Shown piece by piece: positions 11,901-24,100 of a stretch of DNA of 64,000 nt. The DNA is taken from positions 60,923-124,922 of the forward strand of contig JASANG010000243.1 in the NCBI GenBank assembly GCA_030248215.1, written 5' to 3'. Below the pieces are notes generated by a model. The model worked only from the letters and a program-made list of their open reading frames with translations, had not been told where the DNA came from and did not search any database. Position numbers and translations under genes: made by a program. This DNA comes from Enoplolaimus lenunculus (lineage: Eukaryota > Nematoda > Enoplea > Enoplida > Thoracostomopsidae). How positions within the stretch are numbered: the stretch's first letter is position 1; each line of letters opens with the position of its first letter.

Positions 11901-14900
11901 GGCACCAGCGCTGATGTTTGCTGAAATATAACATACCAAATTCTCACGTCCTTTCCGATACAGTTGTGGAAATTTGAGCAAGATGCGAGCGGGCAAATCT
12001 TGATCCAAAATGCCGAATACAATTGGTGGAAGTGCAGTAAAAACAACATTGTACAGTTGCATGTACAACGGATCAAGCATCACTTGTGCTGACCATCCGT
12101 TGTATGCTTCGAACCAAAACGGTAGAAATACGATAAGCTGTAATGTATTACTCCTATATTAATGTATACATAATACGTATATCCATCAAAAAATTAGTAA
12201 TTAAACAATAATACAAATAAATAAATTAATGAATAAATTTATAACCAAATTAACAATCAAAAGAGTAAACCGATGGGTAAATTGAAGGGTCGGAGTAGCC
12301 TCCCACATACCCTCATTTGGGGCCCCACCCTAAAATGGGTCCCCCATAGTAACAAGGTTTTAAACAAAAAAATCTTAAAAACATTTCAAACATCGCAAGG
12401 GGACGCATCCCGGAATATTGGGGTGCCTCCCTAGCTCGCTTCGGAACTGGCAAATGGGTAACTGAATGTATATAAACCGGGTGTTTTGGTGCCGACAGTT
12501 ACAGACATCGTGGCAGCATCAGCGGCATAAGAGACGATAGAGGATATATTCCCGAAATTTCTGGAGAGACTCCAAAAGGACACTTTTACACGTAGTAGAA
12601 TAACCAACGAAGGACAAAAATTTTTTGTCGCTCGCATCGCTTGTTTGCAAAAAAAATTTGGACGAGATTATTTGTTCCAGGAAAGCGAGGTCAGAAATAC
12701 GTAGCCCCTCCTGGCAGAAAATAATTTGTGACAAAATGGTACGATTGATTCGTTAGAACCGTTTACATTTATGCTGTCTATACAATGTTGTAGGGGACTC
12801 AGTGGGACTTACGGCATTTTTAAAAAAGAAATATAACACCATATGCGTCAGACGATGGTACGCCCAATGTCCGTGGACCAATAATAATCGTTTGAGAAAC
12901 CGGAACCGGGCTATCGCGTAATCGGATGCCATCACAGCTTGCATTCCTTCTTGTCCACTAATGCCAATTCCGACATCAGCTGTCTGAAAATAATAAAAAA
13001 AACTAAAGGCTACTGTGCACTTTCTCACAGATTCACGTCCTTAGGCTTAGGCTTGGGTTTAGTCTTATGTTTCAAAAAAGGTTTAAATATCCCTAAACCT
13101 TTACCTATGTATTTTCCTAAAACCTACGCCTTAACGATTTATGGATTCTATTTTTTAAACAAATATTTTAGTGTATTTACTGCGTTTCTGACCCCCTCAG
13201 TTTTAATTCTTTGACATCTTATGGCTCTCTACCAAATAACTTATTCAACTCTTAGAGTTGCGCTATACTTTACAGAGTCGGTCGCCGGCTTGGGCGGCAC
13301 ACGGCGGCGTCCGACGGCGAGTATAGCGCAATCCATTATATTCTCTCTCCCGAGTTCTCATAAGTTATCAAATTTGATACAATCATACCATAAAAACGCG
13401 TACAGAACGTCTTTTGGTTCATTTAAAAGCCAGTTGCATAGCCAGCTCATTGATTGAGCTGGCCCTCAAGTACAAGGTTCGTCCCAGAGGGCGCTTTTCC
13501 TTGTACGAACCGCGTTTTCGCTAGCAAACAATTTTTTTCAACTCCATTAAAAACAATTTTGTCATGAAAATTTTGCATCTTCTCTCCAGAAATTTACTCG
13601 CCCCTCTGCTGTATAGTCATGGCTACATAATGATTGGTGACAATGGCTTTTATATTGCAGGGGCGGATGCCGAAAAAGCGACAAAATATTGCGCCTTTAG
13701 GAAAATTGGCAAATTTTAACAATGCTTCGTTAACGCAATATCTTTACCTATTTGTGACACATTCGGGCTGGGGGCATGGCCCCACCACCCTTCGCTGTCG
13801 GCAAGTCCTTGTTGAAATTCTGGCTTGACGCCCCATGTTTTACTGGGGCCTGCCCAATAAACCTAAGCCTAAAATCTTTACCTGTTGTGACTCATTCGCA
13901 CTGAGGGCGTGACCCCAACACCGTTCGCTCTCGGTACATCCTTGTTAAAATTCTGGTTATAAAATTTAATAAATTTAACCCCCCATGTTTTATTGGCGCC
14001 AGCCCAATGAACCTAAGCCTAAACATAGACCTAAACCTAAGCAAAGCCTAAACATAAGCCTCATGGGTTTTTAGGTTCACCAGTCTTCCGTTCTTCATGT
14101 GATCAGGTCCATATAATTATATAACAACGTGAACCAGTTTAACAATTGTTTAAATCATATAATTTGCTTACCTGTATCATTCCAACATCGTTTGCTCCGT
14201 CACCGATCGCCAATGTCACAACATCAAGTCGATCTTTGACCAACTTGACTACTGATGCCTGAAAAAAGATATTAAAAATCAACTAAATGGACTTGCTGTT
14301 GTACACTTGTCCCACATAAAAAGTTAACACTTAGGTTACTTAAAAGTTTTGCACAGGTTTAATGTTTGGGCTTAGGTAAACGTTTAGACAAACGTTTAGG
14401 ATGATACTTTAGGCAGAGGTTAATGTGTACGCTATGAGATAAGTCTTTTTCAAAACCTAAGCCTAAACTTATTCTAAGGAAAGTGAGTGTTCCCAACCAA
14501 CTGATGAAACAAAACTGCTATAAGTGCAACATGGACGTTAGTTTGCTATAAGCAAGTACGAGCTTACTTGGAGCGCACACACCATATGAACGTTAAATGT
14601 ACGACGCAATTTCAACTTATTTTCCAGCTGTCACGGGTAGAATGTCTTTTGCCCCACAATATACTCCCACACAGTGTCGTATTCAGAAATTTCTGACGGG
14701 GTCGATCGATTTTGCAAAACACAATTTTAGCGCTAAATCTTAATACAAAATTTTAGATTAGGACGCTGCGGGAACTTAGGTCAGTGTGGACTTCCTCTTG
14801 GATTTGCAGGTGATTGCACCGTAACCCACCGCCACTGTCGAGGAATACCTTTTGTAACGGAGTTGCACGGCAACACAACACCGCAGCGCATTGCTGCATT

Positions 14901-17900
14901 AATCGCAGAAACATTTCGTCAATTGCCGGTTGCAAGCAGTACGCAAGGGTATGGCCATCAACAACGAGTCCACGAGCCCAATTCCGAGGTGCCGCCTCCG
15001 AATCCAGTCCGGTATCGAGATGTTTAGTCAAAAATTCAACATCAGCAATTGAATTGCGCCGAGTTGACGTGTACGAGGAATGACACGTTGGGTCTCCGGT
15101 GCTGTTGAGTCTTGTCGAAGGATCGAGATAATATTCGAGTAACGAAATTAATTCTGCCTTAAAATTTAAAACACCTGAATTTTTACAAATTTGGGCTAAT
15201 TCATAGATCATGGCCGTAACAGTACTATAAGCATATTCCTAAGTCTAAGTCTAAACCTAAGCCTAAGTTTATGCTTCAGAATAAGCCTATTTATACCTAA
15301 ACCTATCTTAAAGCAATTAGTCTAAACCTTAAGCTTATTGTGCATAGCAGTCCCCGCCTGAATTTTTACAAATTTGGGCTAATGCATAGATCATGGCCGT
15401 AACAGTACTATAAGCATATTCCTAAGTCTAAACCTAAGCCTAAGTCTAAGCTTCAGAATAAGCCCATCTATACCTAAACCTATGTTAAATCAATTAGTCT
15501 AAAGCTTAAGCTTATACTGGACAGCAGTCCCCACTGAATATGTAGATTGGATTTTTGACACAGACGAAAGCTATTTTTACCAAGAAGTAAGTATTCTACA
15601 TTATCGGAGGAATCTCGATATCTCGCTTAAAAGTTTATTTTACAAACGTATTCCACGTGGGATACCCTGATGTAAAAAATTTTCGACCTCCATAATCAAC
15701 ACAAATCGCAATCATAAACTGTGTCAAAAAAAGTACTCTATTTATTGGTTCTCAAAAAATTTCGAAACGGGATATATCCTTTCCTTGTATTCCCCGTGCT
15801 TCAATTAAATTTTTTAAGAAAAGCTAAAATATGAAAGATAACTGAAAACGCAGCACCTCGTCGAAAATTGCACAATAATCAAAACGCATTCACCTCCGAA
15901 CGTGCAGTCAATTTAATGAGTTCCATTCCGTAAAAGAACAATTTCGAAGAATACGCAATATTGACGGCAGTTTCAATCTTATCTCCGGTCAGCACCCAAA
16001 CACGAATTCCGGCTTCGCGTAACGCAGCAATTGTTTCTGGTACACCGTCCTGAAACCTACTTGTCCAAGGTAATATAGAAGGGAAACTGTGGTACACCTT
16101 TCCTAGTTGGCATAGGTTAAAGGAAAATTTTTTCCTAAGCCGTATTTCTAGCCGAAACTCTTGCCTAACCCATTACATAAGAATAAGCCCGATCCTAAGC
16201 TTAATCTTAGATGTGGGGAGAAAGTATACAAGAGCCGTAAAGAATTTTGAACATATATACACCAAATACCCACGGAGACTTATATTGTTCCTTCCAAATT
16301 TTTAGCTTAGGTATAAGCTTAGGCTCAGGTTTAGGTTTAAGCTGAGGATTTAAATAAATTTGAAATAATGGAACAAACAGGTTTCGGCTCCCTCCCGTGA
16401 ACGTAAGTCAAAACATTTAGGTTAAATTATGCAATATAATATTTTCTCAAAAATATATGCAATTACGCCAGTTCGGAATTGTGTTACACCATCTGGCATG
16501 TTTCGTCGACTACAAACATTGTGAGTGTCTCACGGCAAATTTTTAAAAAACCTTGGTGAGGTCCTTCACAAACTTGGGCACTTGTTTACTGTCTCCCACA
16601 AAATTATTTCACCTATTAACCCTTTCTCACATGAATATTTTCAATTTCATACGAGATGTAATTTCATGGTAAGATTCGATCCCCAGTCTCACGGGTGGGA
16701 GGCGTTTACGATGACCACTGAGCTATAGGAGCTTGACGCTCGAGCCGCAGTAGGCTCTCACGTCTTGTGGAGATTTTGTACTGCGCATATATGTTATAAA
16801 TGTTAAACACTGCTCATAGTGTGTGTATTGCTCTTTACATTATTGTATTTAGTTGCTCATAGTATATTCTATGAGTGAAAGGGTTAACCGCAAAAGGACT
16901 GGATTAATAAATTAATAAAATAGGTTAAGGCTATGGGTTCCTTGCCTTTTATCAAATGACCAATAGTGTGGGGAAATGTAAACAAGCACCCAAACATATA
17001 CAACTCGATTTTATGACATGGACACAAATTTAGTTGTGACCAATAATTTTGAAACAAAAACATTTTTTCAAATGTTATTTAATAGTAAAAAATACCTGCT
17101 GATTCTGCAACCAAGAAAATAGGCACATGTTACTGTTATGGGCATAACTTTTTCACGCAGGACCGCAATAGAGTAAGCTTACGCTTTTTCCGCTAATCAT
17201 TGTATAGGCTTAGAGCCATTGCCCAGTTTATAGCCTTATCTTTACACTGAGGCTCAAGCCCTATACACACGTGAAAGTTTTTGCTGCCATAACTTGCAGC
17301 TGTAAATTGTACACAGAACTTGCATTTTTTCATCAGCCAATCACGAAGCGGCTGCTATGAATTCATTGAACTTGCATGGTTATTCACACATGTGAACTAA
17401 ATTCCTAGCATTGATTTTTAATAAATTATTTGCAGCTGCAAGTTTTTCGAACGGGATTTTGAACAAAACTTGCACTTCTAATTTGCAGCTGCAAATTCTC
17501 ACAGCAAAACTTACACGTGTGAATAGAGCTTTAAGCTTATAAATATCTATACATTGCATACTTTTATGCTCAGAACAGTAACCGAAAAATATGTATTTAC
17601 CTGTAATCGATCTTCAATTCCTGTGATACCAAGCAATTCAAAGTTGTTCTCAATACGTACTGCAGATTGAAATAAACGCTCGTCGCGATCTTTTGATGTT
17701 GCCGCATCTGCTTCAGCGTACTCAATTGCCCACTGTTCGTAATCTCGGCTGGAAATTATCTAAAAAGTATAAAAAATGGATTAATCTTTAGCTACACTTG
17801 AATCTATTTCATATAAATAGCCAAGTGGTCGGGCCTGTAGCCAATGGGGGAGCCAGACGGGGCTCAACCTCCCCTGGAAAATTTTGGCCTCTCTAGAAAG

Positions 17901-20900
17901 GTTTCAACCTTGCTTGTAAACTCTTTGAAAACCCTTGAATGTCCCTCCTGAAAATTTTTTAGCACCCCAAGCAAGGTGAGCTAGCCACCGGCGTGCAAGA
18001 TTTACGGTTATTCTCTTTTGGAAACACGTGTCAAAAAATGGGACCTTAACGCTTTCACCCACAACCGACATTTGCCCAAAAATAGCCAGATTTTAAAAAT
18101 TAATGTATATTTGGTTTGATACACAGTATAAGAAGCCTTTTCTATTACTTCTAAACCGCGTGTTTTTAAAACAATTGTCCGATTTAGAAAAAGTTTCGCA
18201 TATTAGGGTTTCTGCAATTTTTGCATTTTTAAGCTCATTTAAAAACACAGTTAATATCATTTATAAGCAGCTTTTATTACCTTCTTGCACAAACACAACG
18301 TCCGCAAACCCTGACTTGCATACGTATTGAGACTTTGCTGCGTTTTATACAAATGAGCTTGACCTCGACGGCTCGCCTCAAAGCGTTGCGACAACAGTTC
18401 AAGCATAGCAGAATCAGCACCCTGAAACAAAAAACAAACATTTATAGTAAAAAGATAAACATTTTGCAAAGGGTAAAAAACAAAGTCAAAAATAAACATT
18501 GTTGTAAACTTTAAAATGATGGCGTCCCATTTTTATTTATCGGAACTAGCAGCGATAAAACGAATATAAGGCTGTTAAGACAATGCTTCCGTCTGACCGA
18601 AAATAATTCTTCAGTCGGCAGGCCACGGCCTTGCGCTGGGGGGGGTCCTATCAATACACCCTTTCAAATTTTAACCGGAAATGGTCAAATGTAACCGTGA
18701 TTTACCTTCGAATACATAACAATCTGTTGTGATTTAGGTTCACGTACAATAATTGACATACGCTTGCGGACAGAATCGAATGGCAAAATGTTGAGGATTT
18801 CGTATTTGAACGTTGTATGATCTGGAATTATAATTGGTAAATAACAAATATATTAGCTCTATGTCTCGAATGTAGCGTGGTGTAAGCATGTGAAACATGC
18901 TTGTCCATTATGTGCACATGCAATATAGTGCAGTGCACTGTATGTATGCTAGCTGGCAGCATACGGTCGACACATATAGTCGACGAAAAATGCAGTTGGA
19001 GAGGCGGGCTGCGTGGCGCAGTGGTACAGTGTTCGCTTAAGGATCCGTAGGCTGAGAGTTCGATCCTTTTCCGGATGACCGCTTTTCCAGATGTTTAGTA
19101 AAAAGGTCTGAAGTCCCGGTTCCTACCTAGAATGACACGTGGTTTACTGTAATTTTCACTGTTAAACCACGCATGATTTAATGTTCATTGATACACGTGC
19201 AAGTTTTTGCACAGAGAACTTTACAATATTACCTGGCAGTTGCAAGGTTTATTAATGACTTTTTGAACCAAAAATTGTTGTTGCAAGTTCTCCGCCAAAA
19301 ATTAAATTTGCAAGCGCAAAATTTCAGCTTCAAGTTAATCGCTGCAAAAACTTGTAGCGTGTATGAGATTTTACCTAACAATTTTTTCTGTCAGTTTTTA
19401 GTTAGAGAATTAAGTAAGTTTCTGATCAAAATTACACATCAAAGATGAGTATCCAAACAGCAGACAGAACATCAAATTTTAGCACAGGAATAAAATTATT
19501 TAAACTTGCTCCGTGCAGTAGCAATTCTTGCACTTGCTGTGTTGCAAACCGGTGATCAGAAACATATCGCTAACTGATGATAAATGCTATAATATCTAAT
19601 TGCATGCAAATTATTGCTGAATTAAAATTTGCCTCTGCTAAAACAAGTTATGTTTTAAGTACATAGCTAATTGATGATAGGACAGCATTCATTTGAGAAT
19701 AACACAAATCGGTGCAAAACGTAACCATTTGTTTACCAGGAAGCTCAATAACAATTCGATCCGTTCTTCGTTCGAGCGTAACAAATCCATACATTGCGGC
19801 GGCCTTTGCCAACGCCAACTCGTCAGGACTTTCGGCTTCATAGTACGACGCCTTTGTTGGACTACGGCCTGAAGGCCCTGGTGGCTGACCAGGCGCGCTG
19901 ACACCAAGCGATGATGCTTGAGATCGTAAAGTATCGTCAATTAGACGGCCGTTAGATTTAGGCAAACGCAACGATTGCATCCAACGGCGACCCATTGGAG
20001 CTAGCGCCAGGACGCCAGAGCGAAAAATACTAAAAATGACCTGCCAATTTGTAAAAAAATGACCTGCCAATTTATAATCAGGGGTACAACACAAAGAAGC
20101 GGCGTATCATGGACCAGTTGTTACTGTGGCAAATTGGGAGAAATTTGTGGACAGCATTGAAACAACTACAGGTTGCTGCGAAATATTTTTGCTTTCTCTA
20201 TTAAAATTCCAGTTTGCAAAACGGTATTCAGTTTGTCAAAAAAGTGCATAAATCAAATAGCTGTGCTGTAGAATAAAAATTGCAATTTCTGCATAGCGTA
20301 TGCACGTTACTGCAGGTAATGCATCGCAGCTATACAACTTATTTAACCATTAATGATTAACTCAAAATTTGAATATGACTCTGCTGCGTAGGAGCGAATT
20401 GCAACTGACACCAGTTCTTTTTAAATAGAGAAGCTGTAAAAGAAAAACGTAACTTCTCAACTGACAGTAGGAATATGCCAAATTCACAACGTGGCAGGGA
20501 TGATTCAAAGTCATTAGCAGTCAATCGTTTTTTTTCGCAATTTCAATTTTTAAAAAATTTAAAAATGAAAAAAACTCAAACAAAAAACTGCTTACCTGCT
20601 CAGTTGTTTAGTACTCCCGGTAGGATCTGACTTGGATCGTTCTATTCTATCTTCAGTTGTTGTTGGTGTTGTTAGTTGTTGCCTGTGATTCACTTCCGCT
20701 GTTGTGTCACTGTTCACTGTTGCAGGCTCTATGACGGCAATCGCTGAACGACTTGTAAATACACTCGAAGCGTCGCTTAAATGTTGTTGTTGCTGTTGCT
20801 GTTGACGATACTCCAGTTGTTTTAGATGTTGCTGTAATTGTTGCTCAGACAACACATGGTGTTGTCTCTGAAATTGTTCTTGTTGTTTCTGTTGTTGTTG

Positions 20901-21129
20901 TTGTTGTTGTTGTTGTTTTTGTTGCTGTTGTTGTTGTTGTTGTTGTTGTTGTTGTAGTTGTTGTTGTTGTTGTGTTTGTTGCTGTTGTTGTGGTGGTGGT
21001 TGTTGTTGTTGTTGTTGTTGTGGTTGTTGTTGTCGTTGTTGTAGTCGTTGCTGTTCTTCTTGCTGTTGCTGTTGTTGATGTTGTTGTTGTAGTGGTTGTT
21101 GTTTTTGTAGTCGTTGCTGTTCTTCTTGC

Positions 21130-21161
<32 letters not shown>

Positions 21162-24100
21162 TGGTTGTTGTTGTTGTTGTTGTTGTTGTAGTCGTTGCTG
21201 TTCTTCTTGCTGTTGCTGTTGTTGATGTTGTTGTTGTTGTTGTAGTCGTTGCTGTTCTTCTTGCTGTTGTTGTTGTTGTCGTTGCTGCTGTTGCTCATAG
21301 TTTTCCTGTTGTTGCAACGCCATGTTGTCTGTCCGTTGAGGACAGTTATTCTGATTCAACTCACTGTCATTTTCCAAGCCTGTTCGCAAACGTTCATTTG
21401 CATGATCTGAACAAGTCTGATACTTAAGCCCAGGATTATTTGCATTCGCGTCTACAATGTTTACTGTCGTATCTTCGTGCGATCCTCCGCGAAATACCAC
21501 CGGTAAACGAGTGTTTTGACGTTCAGCCAATGAATTTCGCCCACCAGCGTCCGAGGTTGTTCTTCCAGCAGTGGCTTCTTCCGTCGAAATGTTCGTTAAT
21601 GCTAATGCACCATCGCTTCGACTCCGAGATTTGTCGAGTGGAAAAAATTGAAATCCATGATTGGTGAGTTTTCCGTTGCGTATACCACCATTTTGTCTCT
21701 GATATTCGTCAGGATGTTGCTTGGCAAAGTAGTCGTCTTTATCATCACCTCCGTCTCCAGGATCAAAATAATACGCAACGTCAAACGATTTGGCTTTGTT
21801 TGCTGAAATACGACTTGATGAGTTTTGAGTTGAACAAAGGCTCTTGTACACTTTCTCCCACGTTTAAAGTTAATACGGTTTAGGCTTAGGCTTAGTCTTT
21901 GGCTCAGTCTAGGGCAAACGTTTAGGTTTTGGATTAGGCTACGTACGCCTTTTCCAAATTCTAAATCAAAGCGTAAGTCTAAGCATGAAGAAAAACGTAA
22001 TTACCACTTTCTCCCACGTTTAAAGTTAATACGGCTTAGGCGTAGGCTTAGGCTTTGGCTCAGACTTGGGCAAACGTTTAGGTTTTGGATTAGGTTACGT
22101 ACGCCTTTCCCAAATTCTAAATCTAAGCGTAAGTCTAAGCATGAAGAAAAACGTAATTCCATGTTATGCGATGTCACATGGTGAAAACTGTACCAGCGCA
22201 CGCTGTGTTCTATTCCGACCTCCCTAATATTTTGGGAAGGGTTAGGCCAATGTTACATACACTAAGAAAATACGAAAAACTTCCGGAATCAACAATACTC
22301 AAATAGCGTTTTACGCCAGTTAAATACTATGTATTTTCTTAGTCTTAGCAGATTTCTAACGCCCCTGAAAGAGGGATGGGGCGGTGGCAAAAAACAACGG
22401 GCGCTGGGTGCATTCTTTGTTGCATAGATAGTTCTTAGTTGCTCTGTACCCATGAAATCCTAAGTTCCGTATAAGTAAATTGCACGTACTTTTTTGCAGT
22501 CAAATTTGTTCGTTTTATTACAGCTACTTTAACAAGCAGCTCCTGAACGGAGCAAACAGACGGGGAAAAAGGGAAATTGAAACAATTTTCAATCCCACTG
22601 TGGAATTGGACAAAACAACTAGAGCTGTAATTTATCATTTGCGAAAATAAAAGACACAACAGTGAACGGCACACATTTTATAAGACTGAAAAAACATTTG
22701 CATAAAACTCAGCCGTTTTCGAATCAGTTTAACGTCGGACAAAGGTTTTTGCGAGCGGAGCGTAGCGAGCCAGTGTAACTGTGACATTTATGTACCAACG
22801 GTGTATTCAAAACATGTACAAGGCTCTAAGGTAAAACAGTGAAGGAAAGAAAACTCGCGAGCAAAGTGAGCTTGAAGCCGGGCGCAATTTTTGCGCAATC
22901 TCATTGCTGGTTATTAATTTAGAGTGACTCTGGCGGAGTAGGGGTATCTGATCATAAGATATCCTTAGATCCACAGTCATTTAGTATGGCCATACCAGCA
23001 TTAAGCATGAGCATATGCCGGCGACGCCTGTGCTCGCGTGACCAATTGGCACTTTGAATCGCAGATGCGGCCAGCGAAAACGAATATCGATTTGACGGAT
23101 TGTCTTGCGCGAGCGGAATTGTAGTTGTCACTGATGGCTGTGAAGCGCTTTGAATCCGGGACACACGAGACGACGCGGCGCCACCACCACGCGGACGAAC
23201 GTGCGAACTTGATAGGCTGGGCTGAAATACTAAATGATCGATGAGATCATAATTTTTCAATTTTAGTTGAAAATATTGAAAATCAGTATTTTCTCGTTTT
23301 CAGCGCATGAGCCACGCTACAGTAAACCCCCCCCCAAAAAAAAAATTCCGGAGTGAGGACCCCTTCAGATGATTAACATATTTCTCAATTTTTTGGTTTA
23401 AAATCTTGTTAGGGTGGGTGACCCTGTTTGAGTTTGGCTCTCCAAATTGGCGGTATGAAGGGTGACGGAGTCGGTCGTGCACATTTTAAACGTCATTATT
23501 TACACTCCACTATAGTAGTAAAATGTTAAATAAATATGTTTTCATTGCGCTCTCCAAATAACGTTAACGCGTAATTTAAAAAATCTAGATCAATTTTCTA
23601 TTTTAAGTACTGTTTTTCAAAACTTAAGTTGACCATTGGACCTTTGGATTTGAACGAGGTGAACGCATCAGATCTGGCAACTTACTTTTGGGCTCAAAAC
23701 TTTTCGAGCCGAGAACAAATCACGTTCCGAATTTTATGCATAAGGCAGCATGGCCCATGGTGCGTTCAATTCAACCCAACTCCATACGGGCCCGTAGCCA
23801 AGAGGGGGCAGAGGAGCTCAGCCGCCCCTATAAAAATCCCACTCCTAGAAGATTAGCAACCTTGCTTGTAAGTCATTGAAAACTTTTAAATACCCCTCCT
23901 GAAAACTTTTTAGCCCCCCCCCAGCAAGGTTGGGCTGTCTACGGGCCTGACTCCATAGGGACCAACGTCCTACTTTCATTTCGAATACACACAATAAAAT
24001 ATTATGACGCATAAGTGATAATTGCCATTTGAGAATATAGACCCTAATAACCAGAACCAGAAAAAACTGCGACAACTTTCTTACCCGAAACTGACGTCGG

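Noticed and set aside
10727-12076. Several 100-205 codon ORFs on both strands
   Set aside because: All arise from the stop-free 53-bp minisatellite in intron 20; the residue pattern repeats every 53 residues and has no family match. The ends overlap exon 20 in other frames.
13634-13828. 64-codon plus-strand ORF
   Set aside because: Lies across a tandem duplication (13738-14013) in an intron; no splice or homology support.
16660-16750. Functional tRNA-Gly gene
   Set aside because: Box A, box B and anticodon arm are recognisable but the acceptor stem does not pair, and the segment is shared by two mobile-element copies.
19007-19082. Functional tRNA gene
   Set aside because: Internal promoter boxes are present but a cloverleaf with paired acceptor stem cannot be drawn.
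20822-21427. Long Asn-rich (minus) and Val-rich (plus) open frames
   Set aside because: They are other phases of the CAA/CAG repeat in flippase exon 11, whose Gln frame alone has correct splice sites and homologous flanks.
23688-23879. Short plus-strand ORFs near 23.7-23.9 kb
   Set aside because: They run across the hAT-like MITE 23787-23949 and have no splice context.
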